Origin: Nitzschia sp. pyKryTriq1
Taxonomy: Eukaryota > Bacillariophyta > Bacillariophyceae > Bacillariales > Bacillariaceae
Reading direction: 5' to 3'
Length of the DNA: 64,000 nt
Assembly (NCBI GenBank): GCA_956465555.1
Contig: OY101116.1
Location: 2,232,001 to 2,296,000 of the forward strand
Position numbers and translations under genes: made by a program. Numbering within the stretch: the stretch's first letter is position 1; every line of letters begins with the position of its first letter. The notes under the pieces were generated by a model. That model was given only the letters and a program-made list of their open reading frames with translations, had not been told where the DNA came from and ran no database searches. Shown here piece by piece: positions 32,040-42,502 of this stretch.

Positions 32040-33391
32040 TTAGTGGTCGGCGGCGGGATTGTGGCTGTGAAAGAAACGACGCAAAAAGGTGAGCTGCATC
32101 CTCGATAGGGTAAAAGTCCCAACCAAAGATATTATTTGTGAATACGTACAAGTGGTACTTGGACGCACCCAAGGCGTTCATGACGGTATCGAAGATTCCG
32201 ACTAAAGTTTCGCAAGGAAGAAAAAAGGATAAAGTGAGGGTGGCAAGCAAGCGAGAGATGTATTTCGGGACCCAGGCATGTCACTTACACTGTCCAGCAG
32301 TGAGGGTACCAATCATGACGCAACGAGGAGCGAGTCCGACGGTGCAAAGCTTCATAAATCCGATTTCGGAGGCAATGTTCATGAGACGCTTCATCATGGA
32401 TCCATCACCACCAGCTCCCTTCTTGTTAACCTTCGAAAGAAGGGTGTCAGCAGGGTGCGAGATGATGGCGGAGGCAACTCCAGCAATCACACCAGAAAGA
32501 AGGGAAACTCCAAGGTTGGTGCCGCTAGAGAGCTCAGCGGGCGTCTTTCCCATGGAGGCATACATAGTATCAGCCACACTTCCTTGCACGACAAATTTAG
32601 CACAAGTGTAAGGAATTTGCTTGGCAAGGATGGGCACCAAACCGGCATAGAACCCTCCGATACCCTCTTGTGCGGCCATCTTGGAGAATCCGTCGGCGAG
32701 ACCAGTCGAAAAAGTAGGGTCAGAAACGGATCGGATACGAACAGCCTCAAGCGGACAAAGGAAAAGATCGGCAATGAACTCGGCTCCAGCGGCAGACCCA
32801 ATGTAAATAGCCGTCTTGTTGTCCCACGCCTTTTCTTCTCCCATGGCCTTGACGGCATTGATTTTGAAGAATTCGACACCGCCGAATTTAAACCAGCCTT
32901 GGATAAAGTATCCGGCAGCTGTGGCTCCAAGTCCAGTGGTCAACGCCATGGCACCCTCCTCGGCAATGATGGTACGGAATCCACCAATCAAACCATTGTT
33001 GTACTACGAGAAAGGAAAGTCGGTGAGAGTCATTTGCTCAAGTCGCAAGGAACAGGCATAAAATCCAAGGTCACAACGCCACATTCTCCATGACGACATC
33101 ATCATGTAAATCCACTACCCGAGTACAGGTACAGTTTATCCCGAAACTAATACGCCTAGCCATAGAATGCACGGCTTCGGACAGGACTGAGCGAGGGAAA
33201 TATCCACCCGCCTGACATACCTTGGCGGAATCAAGTTGCACGCGAGTTTTGACGACATCGACGGGAGTAAGGGCTCCGTGCGTGATAGAGCAACAGATAC
33301 CACCAGCAGCAGCTCCCTTCAAGTAGTACATAGCGTCATATTTGGCGTAGGCGTCAGAGGGAGCGAGGAGTACGGAACCGGGAGTAGACAT
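32040..33391 (-). CDS. PHC: Mitochondrial phosphate carrier (SLC25A3/MIR1 type)
   Basis: Imports inorganic phosphate across the inner mitochondrial membrane for ATP synthesis. Four exons: 33391-33221, 33003-32289, 32201-32150, 32064-32040; 320 residues. Introns are 217, 87 and 85 bp with GTATGT/CGTAG, GTAAGT/TTTAG and GTACGT/TCACAG ends, and all junctions keep frame. Three carrier repeats show PxD/ExxK/R motifs: TPVDVVKTRVQ, CPLEAVRIR and HPADTLLSKV. The family block LTAGQFGIFDTV follows the second splice, and the last 25-bp exon restores the typical end KYHFHNP, which strongly supports that tiny exon. No mitochondrial presequence is needed for carriers. Confidence 0.93.
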
Positions 33392-34100
33392 GGTCGAAAT
33401 CGTAGAGGTTACTTGTTTCCTTCAAAAAATTATGAAAATGAGAAATTCCGCGACGAGAAATGAAGCGAAGGAGAGGGAGAAATCTACCGGTACGTCGGAT
33501 GGGAACGTTGGAACGGTCTCGACCAACCAATGCTCGTTTCTGTGTAGTAGTAGACCAACGTCGTGGCTTTCCACGAAGAGGGGACATCGTCATTCCGGAC
33601 CACTCCTTGAGAACTTCGCCGATTGATTGGCTTGCTCGGAACGCTTTTATTCGAGATTCGAGCGCGAGAGAGTTGTAATTTTTTTACGTCAGCATCGAGA
33701 AAGCGAGCATTCTGACGTCACTATGACTACCGGTGTTGGCTATTGTGGAGGAGGTATGGTACAGTACCGGTACTCCAACTAGTCGTCAATTTGGTGCCTG
33801 CTGCTGTACTCGTACCGCATGTTCAAACGAGCAATGCTACTGTAGCTCTACTAGCTACATGGTACCTCTACTTGAGTTCTACTACTACTCTACTCTAGTA
33901 GAGAGAGAGAGAGAGAGAGAATGTGCCATTGCGATGCTTACTCGTTTAGTAGGTAGGCGAGATCTACTGTACTGCGCAGCATTTTTAGTTGAGCTACGTA
34001 GCATTTTTATCCGATCATAGATCCATAGAGCGATCCTATCCTTGTCACGTCCTTCCTGGCTTCCATTTATGGTAAAATATCATTGCCGCTAGCAGCTTGC
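33392..34100. other. Intergenic region with GTAC, CTAG and GA repeats
   Basis: No gene seen. GTAC/TACCGGTAC words occur at 33755-33870, followed by CTACTCTAGTAGAG and a (GA)n run at 33898-33920. The region lies upstream of the phosphate carrier and downstream of the VIT gene. Confidence 0.5.
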
Positions 34101-35439
34101 CTATGCCACACCTTCTACCTCGTCGCCCAACAAATTGTTGATGTAAAAACCGATTGTAAATGCCACAGTTGCGCAGGCACCACCGAGTAACAAGGTCTCC
34201 AATCCACTCCAAAACCAGTGCGAAGCCCTTTCCGAATAAATCAATCAACCAACCAATCAATCATCCACCGAGATGAAAAATTAGAAAGCGAACTTACGAC
34301 GATAAAACATTTCAAAGGTCCTTCTCGGGTATGACACTTACGCAAATTTGCTCTTGACGCTTCCCAATAAGAAAAGTACACAGCCTGTCACTATGCATGC
34401 TGCCTTGAAAAGAAGCTCTTCTCCCAAGTCGGGAAACGTGGCGGGAATGACAACATACCCCAAAAGAGGCATGGCACCAAAGGTGGCAAACGACAGGAAC
34501 ATTATCAAACCTTCACGCATACTCTCCTGGACGTGATCTTCCTCGGGTACCTATATGTACACGTATCAAAATATTATGTGAGGGTGTAGCCACTTACATT
34601 ATGTACTGTACTTTCACTAGCAACAAAACAACACAGACGTACCTGTAGCTCGAGTTCCTGTTGCATCATCACATCCACGAAAAAGTCCTTGTACTTTGAC
34701 ATGGTTGTAATGACTAGAGTAGCATCTTCTTTCGACATTCCTTTGGCAACATATATATCAATCATCTGCAAGAACAGTTCGTTAGAGGACAAGGAGGTGC
34801 AGGAATACGGAATATTCGATATCAAAACATGTTGCCCATTCCCAGCAGAAGTAAAGCTAGAACCTACCTCACGGATTTCACCCTCGGGATAGTTTTCCAT
34901 TTCCCATTCCTCTCGCCGTCTCTCACTCAGAATCCATTCATTTGTTGCCTTGGACGACAAGAATTCACCGACGCCCATACTTTAAAATGAAAAGAGGTGA
35001 GTGGGATTGGTCACGTCAGAACTACTCGCAGAGTATTGAATTCAATCTTCCTTCTGTCGTAGTAGAAATCGCACGTACCTTAGGGCATCCGCAAAAATAT
35101 TACTGAATCCCAGAACAAGGACTACCGTTGGGTCCAAACCACCGCCTGCTGCCCCAGCCACGATCGCGAAGGAAGTCAAGATCCCGTCCAATCCACCGAA
35201 AATGATCGGCTTGAGAAATCCTCCTTCCGACTGATGCCAATCTTCTCCCTTATCTGACGATTTCCCATCATGATATTGCCTGCATCAGAAAGAAAGACAA
35301 TCAGCATACCACCCATGACTTTAATCGAAATTTCCACGTCAACAAGCGAAAAATCATACCTGGAAGCTTCGACGTTGGAGCCTTCGAAAGCTGTTCGAGC
35401 GTCGATGTTCTGGAGCAAGGACGTCGCTTCGCTGCTCAT
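34101..35439 (-). CDS. VIT1: Vacuolar iron transporter (VIT1/CCC1 family)
   Basis: Moves Fe2+ or Mn2+ from cytosol into a vacuole. Six exons: 35439-35360, 35279-35079, 34979-34868, 34765-34643, 34550-34342, 34227-34101; 283 residues, all junctions in frame. Introns are 80-114 bp. Five membrane segments are expected: IIFGGLDGILTSFAIVAGAA, VVLVLGFSNIFADALSMG, then the cytosolic metal-binding helix region (EEWEMENYPEGEIREMIDIY), LIMFLSFATFGAMPLLGYV, AACIVTGCVLFLLGSV and ETLLLGGACATVAFTIGFYI. The GLDGI and SMGVGEFLS signatures are diagnostic. Introns 2 and 5 end in AAAG, not the usual YAG. This is the most intron-rich gene in the window. Confidence 0.93.
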
Positions 35440-35521
35440 TTTTCTTTTTCTTTTTGCGGATATCTGGTCCGATAATTTCTCCTACTGCAAAAAGTGTTGC
35501 AGCTTATGATAATGCGGCTAT

Positions 35522-35887
35522 TCAATCGCCGTCGCTTCGTTCCTTATCAACACTCTGGTGGTGATGTACAATCCATTGCGCCTGCTTGACTGCTGACTCC
35601 TCCTCCTCCTCGGTCCCCGCCTCTATGCGCTCGGATCGCGATGTTTCGGCGCCGAAATCCCCGAAGAAAGCTTTACCGGTAACAGGGCAAAAATGGGAAT
35701 GCAGAGGTTCCGGCTGCACTACGTGTACGGGCATAAGGCGCGTCGCGCGAGCGAGTGGTACGACCCCGGCTGCAAAACAGAAAATTCCCCACCGCCAAAA
35801 AATTCTGATGCGCGTTGCCACCGACACAATGCAGATGACGATGGAGGGAACGTTTCCCTCACCATGTGACAATTGTTTCCTTTGCAT
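35522..35887 (-). CDS. Possible small membrane protein, unknown
   Basis: 121 residues from an ATG at 35887, in one open frame whose codon choice looks natural. Residues 14-48 are hydrophobic with interspersed Arg (VPSIVICIVSVATR, WGIFCFAAGVVPLARA), perhaps a membrane anchor; then HFCPVTGKAFFGDFG and an acidic Glu run. No family recognised. The opposite strand is also open for about 100 codons, so the strand assignment is uncertain. It would lie 82 bp upstream of the VIT1 start, on the same strand. Confidence 0.35.
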   Translation of the reverse strand: MQRKQLSHGEGNVPSIVICIVSVATRIRIFWRWGIFCFAAGVVPLARATRLMPVHVVQPEPLHSHFCPVTGKAFFGDFGAETSRSERIEAGTEEEEESAVKQAQWIVHHHQSVDKERSDGD

Positions 35888-35970
35888 CAACTGAAAACAT
35901 AAATCTCATTTTATTCTTGTTTGTGTTCAAGTTTTCCGGTAAGTTCATCCTACTCTTCCTCATATGGACA

Positions 35971-36142
35971 CAAATCACCATGGATCGGGATACCGATCCA
36001 TTTTCAAGATATAGTGGACTGGGGTCATGGCCGTGCCAACTTGTATCGCCCGCTTCAAATGCCAGCCAAGCATGCCGACTATTTCCCACCCCAAGACCCT
36101 AAGAAGGTGAAAAAGAAGAGAGCACGGATCAACGAGGAGTAG
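35971..36142 (+). CDS. Possible 3' exon of a small unknown protein
   Basis: An open frame reading SPWIGIPIHFQDIVDWGHGR and continuing to a lysine-rich end (PKKVKKKRARINEE, stop at 36142) looks coding but has no ATG of its own. A donor-like GTAAGT lies at 35939. I cannot find a convincing first exon, so start and extent are open. Convergent with the XPG-SWIM gene 22 bp away. Confidence 0.3.
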
Positions 36143-36163
36143 TTCTGTTGTAGTTCCTATAAC

Positions 36164-38668
36164 TTAATCTTTGTTAGTAGAGTCGTATACAATATCCTCC
36201 ACGTCTCTTAATTCCTCTAGACGGGCGTCGATCTGGTCCTTGACGACTTTGACATAAATTGTTATCAACGACCGAAACTCGAGATCTTCTTCGGCCAGCT
36301 CGTATAGAGCTAAGAGTCGACGAAGTTGTTGCTTTTCTCTCTTGGGTGAGAGTACTTCACAGGCGGCCTCGGAGGCGGCCTCCTTTATCTTCTGGACGTT
36401 GAGTCGTTGTGCTGCTCCAGATATATCTTCCGATGACTCGAGCAACAGAATCCACTTCGTCACTTCTTCACATACTTTGATTTCGGGGGAACTAGACACA
36501 TCAGGGACAGTCAGTGCTTCATTGCGAAAAGCAAACGACAGGACTTGTTCTCCATTTTCGTCGCGAATTTGTGGGCCAGACGAATCTTGGTCGTTGTCCT
36601 CTTCAGTGGAATCACTTTCTAAGCCAAGTTCGCTCTGAAATCGCTTGAGCATCTCCTTTTGGATTTCCTTCTTTTCCTCTGAGAGTGTCGATGTAGGTCC
36701 AGGGAAAGCTAGCTCGACTAGGACCGGTAGGGAAACAAGAGAATGAATTGACTCTGGAAGTTTTGCCAAGCAGTCCTCCATGGTCCATGTGGGTCGCTTT
36801 TGAAAGCACGACAGCAAAAGAAACAGTGCCCCAATGTGCGCACAGAAGAAACAACCATTTGCACAAGTACAGCTGCTGACAGGATGTGGAAGGAACTTAG
36901 TAGTTTGATTCTCACTGTCCAACTTAAAAGCGAGAGTCACAGAATACATCCCCTTGTCACCAAGACGCTGGGACGGCGCGGACAGACCCTCGACAACAAG
37001 GATGGCATCATTCGGACTCATATTATTTCTCATTCCTGTAGTTGATTTCAAGTCCTTGAGATCGAAACTTCCTGAGTCAAGATGCATCAGACACCTTGCC
37101 CGAACACCGTTGCGTTTACCAAAGATCGATGTGAAATATTGATCGTTGATCGTAGGTACTTTCCAAGAGCGCATTTCGTCGAGGAATCCATCTCCAGTCG
37201 ACCATATTGGCGATACGTCTACTTGTCTTGGTTCCAGAACTTGGAACTTGATGTAGCCTCCGCCCCCACGCAAGAGAAATTTTGGGAGGGGCGGGAGATT
37301 GAGCCTTACCGCCTTCTCCACTGCTTCAATGATCTTGGGGCGCCGTATACCTGCATCCAAACTTGAAAAATTACTGTTTGCGATGCCACGACAAGCCAAC
37401 CAAAACAACAGTTGGTCTTCATGAATCAGAGGAGCAGGTCGAAGATCAAAATCAATCGTAGACCCGGGGCACAACTCGTCGCCTTTCTCATTGTATTGCG
37501 GTGGGTTTCCTTCAAGTGGACTCCCAGTTTTGCTGTAGATATTCATTGTGAACATGTCCTTGTAGTCGGCTTCTCCATTCAACGCGGCGCTCGGTATGAA
37601 CCCTAGACGATTTGCCGTGGTCTCGTCCGAATCATTAATCCACCACTGGTCTTGAACGCTCTCTGGGTCTCCACTCATAGCTCGGAGATCAACATTGTAG
37701 TTCCCTTCCATGAATGCAATCCTTGGGCTATCATTATCTTTGGATGGAGTGACAAAGAAGGCAGGCGATTTTTCCCAGAGTTCAATTGCTCTGCGGAAAG
37801 CAGTCTGATTTGGAGCCTTGTGACTGGCTAGGTAATTCGAAATGAATTCATTCTTCTCTTCTTGAGTAGTCAGCTTGACCCACTCTTGCATTCGTTTGAT
37901 ATTTTTTGCTTTTCCATCCCCTTTCGTATTTGCAACATAGTCGTTGCCTTGGAAACAGGCAAACATTGTTAGATCGCGCTGTTCCAGGTCACGGGGCGAC
38001 TGAAACAGTTCTTTCAGTTTCGTTTGCAAGAGACGTTCATTCCTTACAAGATTGCACCTGCCATTCTGTTGCAGATCCATTATTGTCCTTGGGGCGCCTT
38101 GATAGGCAATGTCCCCATCGTTCGTAAGAGCATAGTCTGCGATGTTTTGTAGAAGGAGAGAATGGATTTGGCTATCGGCCTCGAACGGAGCCCCAATGAT
38201 AGGTATACTTTCCGCCCTGGCATATTGCACTATTTCGTAGATCATGTCCTCGCGGACATGCGCTGCAGCCTTTTGTAGCTTCTCGATGTCGTCGAATGTA
38301 GTCTCTTCATCCTGGTACGCTATCTCAAGGTCCACCAACAGAGTCTCCCGATCGTGGTAGCGAGTACGATGCGTGTCAGCCTTTCCAGGATGGTACTTTC
38401 CATCGAAGACAAATAAGGCATCGAATTTAAAATGGCGAAGAATGGTTACCACCCCACTGAAATGCTTGACCACTTCCGTCACTGGAACCGGAGGCACCAT
38501 GAAAACTTGTCTGAGGACACCGACGGACGCCTTTGCCTTGTGCAAATAAATGGATACATCCACAGCGACCACTGGATTGACAACCCCATGTTGCCTACGA
38601 ATAGCCGACAAGCTGTGAGACGTTCCCTTACCGTCCTTCAAGAGCGAACATGCATCTTTCACACCCAT
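36164..38668 (-). CDS. XPG/FEN1-family nuclease fused to a SWIM zinc finger
   Basis: 834 residues from ATG 38668 (MGVKDACSLL, the MG-start normal for FEN/XPG nucleases); an in-frame ATG six codons upstream is less likely. XPG-N region: VVAVDVSIYLHK and FVFDGKYHPGK with the two aspartates. XPG-I region at about 150-190: GAPFEADSQ and TNDGDIAY, keeping the acidic metal ligands. H3TH entry GNDY at about 243. Thus catalytic residues appear intact. At about residues 590-625 there is a SWIM-like finger, CTCANGCFFCAHIG (CxC...CxH), absent from classical FEN1, EXO1, XPG and GEN1. The C-terminus is acidic and helical. Intronless coding region; a CAG/GTAAGC site just upstream may be a 5'-UTR splice. 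Role unknown, probably structure-specific DNA cleavage. Confidence 0.8.
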   Translation of the reverse strand: MGVKDACSLLKDGKGTSHSLSAIRRQHGVVNPVVAVDVSIYLHKAKASVGVLRQVFMVPPVPVTEVVKHFSGVVTILRHFKFDALFVFDGKYHPGKADTHRTRYHDRETLLVDLEIAYQDEETTFDDIEKLQKAAAHVREDMIYEIVQYARAESIPIIGAPFEADSQIHSLLLQNIADYALTNDGDIAYQGAPRTIMDLQQNGRCNLVRNERLLQTKLKELFQSPRDLEQRDLTMFACFQGNDYVANTKGDGKAKNIKRMQEWVKLTTQEEKNEFISNYLASHKAPNQTAFRRAIELWEKSPAFFVTPSKDNDSPRIAFMEGNYNVDLRAMSGDPESVQDQWWINDSDETTANRLGFIPSAALNGEADYKDMFTMNIYSKTGSPLEGNPPQYNEKGDELCPGSTIDFDLRPAPLIHEDQLLFWLACRGIANSNFSSLDAGIRRPKIIEAVEKAVRLNLPPLPKFLLRGGGGYIKFQVLEPRQVDVSPIWSTGDGFLDEMRSWKVPTINDQYFTSIFGKRNGVRARCLMHLDSGSFDLKDLKSTTGMRNNMSPNDAILVVEGLSAPSQRLGDKGMYSVTLAFKLDSENQTTKFLPHPVSSCTCANGCFFCAHIGALFLLLSCFQKRPTWTMEDCLAKLPESIHSLVSLPVLVELAFPGPTSTLSEEKKEIQKEMLKRFQSELGLESDSTEEDNDQDSSGPQIRDENGEQVLSFAFRNEALTVPDVSSSPEIKVCEEVTKWILLLESSEDISGAAQRLNVQKIKEAASEAACEVLSPKREKQQLRRLLALYELAEEDLEFRSLITIYVKVVKDQIDARLEELRDVEDIVYDSTNKD

Positions 38669-39212
38669 CGTCAAAAGTATGATCATAGCTTACCTGAAAT
38701 ATTAGGTGTTGGTTCCACGCTGTCAGTTGCGCCGATTATGATCGTATGGAGATGATCGTGATCGTGGACGTGTAGACAGCAACATCATGTTTGAGGATAC
38801 AAATAGGACAGAGGGCGGAACATCGGGTGGATGGAGGATGAGGTCGGAGGGAACCGTGGAAGCAAATGCGCGCGAAATGAGAAGAAAAAACGATCTTTGA
38901 GGCAGGGTCGTACCACTCGCTCGCGCACGGGTGAACGGTGAGGAGTCGGTTCGGTCGGCAATCAAACACGCGCATACACGTGAGGGCTTCTTCTGTTCCC
39001 GCCTGTTACGGTACCGGTATGTACTGCGATCCATCGCCAGGATCCAAAATCCCAAAATACGAAATAATTGCACTAATATCCGCACAGAAATACCGGTAAG
39101 CTTATTGCCAAATCCCTTTCCTCGCTCTTCCTCAGATTTTCATGGAATTGAGTTGATCATCCAACCATATCCGTCCAGGTCTCTTTTTGAATCCCAGTAA
39201 CATCCTTGAACA
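38669..39212. other. Divergent intergenic region
   Basis: About 540 bp upstream of both the XPG-SWIM gene and the small plastid-type gene. One GGTACCGGTATGTAC motif at 39009-39023. No gene. Confidence 0.4.
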
Positions 39213-39611
39213 ATGATTTTCCAGTTCGTGTGTTTGCGGTCTTGCTGGGCGATGATGATTCTTCTGGCGGCATGCATCTTTTCATTCAGTGCGGTACACA
39301 TCGACGCCTTTACGCCTGCTGGAAGGTCCACCATGGTGGGGTTATCCAGAGTTACGCAAGAACTGCAACGGCCGTTTTCTCTTTCGAAGCGACTGGAAAA
39401 GACAGAAGATGAGATCGAGGCAGAGCAACTGCAGAAAAAGTTGAACAAGCTAACCGAAGAGCCTCCAATGTTCGCTTCCTTTAACGCGGACCTCATTGAC
39501 GAATCAGCGATTCCCATCCCTACGTTCACGGCAATTATAGTCTTAGTCGGCAGCTTTGTCTGGACTTATTATCTGTATGATATCGGCCTAAATGGATTCC
39601 CAGCTCAATAA
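39213..39611 (+). CDS. Small plastid-type single-span membrane protein, unknown
   Basis: 132 residues. Signal peptide (MMILLAACIFSFSAV) ends HIDA-FTPAG, a good plastid junction. The middle is a charged helix (KTEDEIEAEQLQKKLNKL), and residues 108-126 (FTAIIVLVGSFVWTYYLYDI) form one membrane span close to the C-terminus, leaving a short tail. Size and layout resemble small thylakoid subunits or assembly factors, but no family is recognised. Initiation could be at the first ATG or at the internal MM. Convergent with the F-box gene. Confidence 0.7.
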   Translation: MIFQFVCLRSCWAMMILLAACIFSFSAVHIDAFTPAGRSTMVGLSRVTQELQRPFSLSKRLEKTEDEIEAEQLQKKLNKLTEEPPMFASFNADLIDESAIPIPTFTAIIVLVGSFVWTYYLYDIGLNGFPAQ

Positions 39612-39734
39612 TTCTAGATAGTAAGCTACTTTACTTGTACTGATGAAAACCTACTGACTGTAATGGCTTTTCAGATTATGCCATTTCGGCGGTATATCAT
39701 TTAGCTACGTTCGTTGTACGATCACATGAAGCCC

Positions 39735-41763
39735 TCACCAGTCAGATGAGCTTTCTCCCTGTTTGCAACCAATGCGTTGGACGCTGATTGGCTCTCCGGT
39801 GACCGGATTTGTCTGTCGCCATGACACGAGGCGATGTTTGGCAAGGTATTTCAGTGGAATCCGCTGAGAGGATTGGACAAACAACTTATGCCCTGGTGGG
39901 TGGGATAGCATTGCATGAGCTAGCCGGTAGTAATGATTTTCATCTGCACGCTCGTGTTCTGGTAGGGTGGGTGATGGGATCCCATACTTGGTCATCAGGC
40001 GACGCTCCATCACTCCAATGTCCAATGCGTCCAATTTCCCCTTGAATACCGCCAGCTCTGCTATGGCGCCCTCTCCCTCACCATCCGATCCTTGTCCGAA
40101 GCAGAGGGACATATCAAAAGCATGATCCGCTCCAATTGTTAGCCCGTCCAAGAAAGCAACTTCAGTCGACAACGGAAAGCTGCAACGAGTAATTTCCGGT
40201 TCACCATCAATGCGTATCCTGCTTTCAACGCCATCAAAAACAGCAACATAGCAATGCCAAGAACCAGGACATAGCTTGCCTCGACAGATCTGGCCGACGG
40301 GTAGCTCGGCGTTCTCAACATCAGTCGCATCTCCTAGGCCAGAGAAAGGGCACGCACACTTGAAACCTGGATCGCCGCCAGCCGCTTCCATGCTCATATC
40401 ACAACTGCTGTCGTCAGAATTAAATGACTCGTCTTTTGCGTCCGCTTCGTCCGCAGTTTCATTTGCCATATCCTTGTCGGTGGATGCACCACCAGTCCCA
40501 ATATCTGTACACAAACAAATCGGACTTCGTTCAATCAAATCATCTCGGGCAGTCTCTGGGTACATATGACCAAATTCAAATCGCCGTTTCAGTCCAGACA
40601 TGAAACATGCATCCTCGGTAGCAATACCTACACAAAAAACAGTGATGGGAGCTGGGGCCGGGGCCGGCTTGAAGGGTGGTGTGAAAAGTCGAACCGCGTG
40701 GCTAGAATCAAGATTGAGAAACTGAACACATGGCTGCTCAATTCCAAGCTGCGGTCTACCATCGGAGACCTGTGGGGCGCTATTGAGGACTTTCGGCAAA
40801 ACCTCCCTCTGGAGCTCCCGTCTTCGCCGCCGCCGTCGTTTTTGTAGTTGGTCGCGTTCTTGCTGAGGTACCTTCGCGGTGTTTTCATTACCTTCACCTC
40901 CAGTGGCCGCAGGCAAGGATAAATCATCGTGCTCCCAGCACAAGCAGTATCCTTCAGGCCGAGCAAGAGTTGCCCCGCGCACCGCAAAAGTACCCGAGTT
41001 TTCAAATATTGCCTTGGGTTCTGATTTGTCCAATTGCGTCGAAGATTGGCTCTCCTCGGCGTCCATATCCTTGGATGGCCGCGCCAATTCGATAATTTCC
41101 TGAACGAAATGCGTGAGTTGTTGTTTGTCAATTCAATCTGGCACACACAAATCCCCACAATATATATATATATATATTTACCTGGATAAAGGAGGGAGCA
41201 TATCCAAACGGTAGTAGCACGTCCTCAGGAGTTTGACACCCATCCCACTGATACAAACAATTCTCAAACTGGTCACTTCCGCCATTTTCAAGAGCCCTGA
41301 GCGAAGTAGCTCGCATCGGCTGCCGCCTGGCGTTCTTTTTCTTTTCGTCTTCGCTTCCCGCATAGAGCTGTTCTCCTCCAGGTGCAAATGACTGCGGTGA
41401 TTCAACGCCTCCGTGATCTCCCACTTTCATAATAAGACCACCTTCGTCTGAATCGCTTTGCGCTTCAATTGGTAACTGTTTGAATCGGATACCTTCTGGA
41501 TTGAACCAAGCAAGGCAATAGGTTTCAATGTCGTTGTTCGTGTTCATTTCCTTGCTCATCACATAACGTAGCATCGACGGCAAGAGAAGTAGCTTTGGTG
41601 GCTCCTTGTCGCTCTTGTTTTCCAGCGAATTCCTCGCAATTTCAAGCAACACTATCTTCACGTCTTCACGCCATTTCCGGCATACATTTGAGATGCATGC
41701 CAATTCAGCGTTGCTGGACGCATTAAGTACCAGCCATCGGATTGCTGGTTCTGGGAGGTCCAT
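39735..41763 (-). CDS. F-box-like protein with LamG/concanavalin-like domain
   Basis: Two exons (41763-41182, 41099-39735) encode 648 residues; the 82-bp intron is phase 0, GTAAAT to TTCAG, and contains a (TA)n run. The N-terminus (LPEPAIRWLVLNASSNAELACISNVCRKWRED) fits an F-box helix bundle with its terminal Trp/Arg-Arg. A Ser/acidic and Arg-rich middle follows. Residues about 470-590 look like a LamG jelly roll: SWHCYVAVFDGVESRIRIDG, LDGLTIGADHAFDMS, GAIAELAVFKGKL. The C-terminus has SQRIPLKYLAKHRLVSWR. F-box proteins recruit targets to SCF ubiquitin ligases; a LamG fold would be the target-binding part. Assignment of both domains is by eye. Confidence 0.65.
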
Positions 41764-42502
41764 ATTTACAGTATTGTCAAGGTCTAGTTCATCTCTCTCT
41801 GAATGCTTGGCTTGATCGTAAATTGATTGAGGTTAATGAAGAATGACCTGGGTCTCAAGTTCATTGTGGATTGGCATCCATGACAATACCGATACAGTCT
41901 TCCTCTATCTTTTTCGGCGTCAAAACTACGAATACTCAAAACACACACGCTCTTCTTTGGGCTCTTTTTTACAAGCAATTAGAGGGCTAATTATTGAGGT
42001 CATGGTCCGCCGGCTCTGGGACATTTTTGACGAATGACAGACCACCACAACAAGACCCGTGCGTGCTGCGCGTGCCGCATGCGTGAGTGGTGATTGGCGA
42101 TCGAATGAATGAATGAATGAACCGTCAGTGACTCGTTCGACCGTAAAAAAATTTGCGCGCTGGCGCGCTCGTACCCATGCTACTGTACTATACCCGGTAC
42201 ATACAGTACCAGGCAACGCGGTACAGTTAACTACCGGTAATCTAATACTATAGAGAGACTATGAAATGCTAAAAAGCAAGGTTCTGTACTGTACTCTCTC
42301 TGTAGACTACCGGTACCGGTGTAGAGAGTAGAGTACCGTGCGAGTAGAGAGAGAGAGAGAGTATACAGAAGAAACAGAGTAGAACCAATACTGGTAGCGA
42401 CGAGATAATCTCTTTTGAATTGTCAAGTAAAGGTGAACCCATGATACTGCGTACTAGCTATTATGACTTTAATTTTGTGGGTGTAATGTGCTTTCATTAT
42501 CT
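41764..42502. other. Intergenic region with microsatellites and GTAC cluster
   Basis: No gene. (GAAT)n at 42104-42120, GTAC/TACCGG palindromes at 42170-42345, (GA)n at 42346-42361. It lies upstream of the F-box gene. Confidence 0.5.
42170..42361. repeat. GTAC palindrome cluster and (GA)n run
   Basis: TACCCGGTACATACAGTACC, CTACCGGTACCGGTGTAG and a terminal GAGAGAGAGAGAGAG in about 190 bp. Confidence 0.6.
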
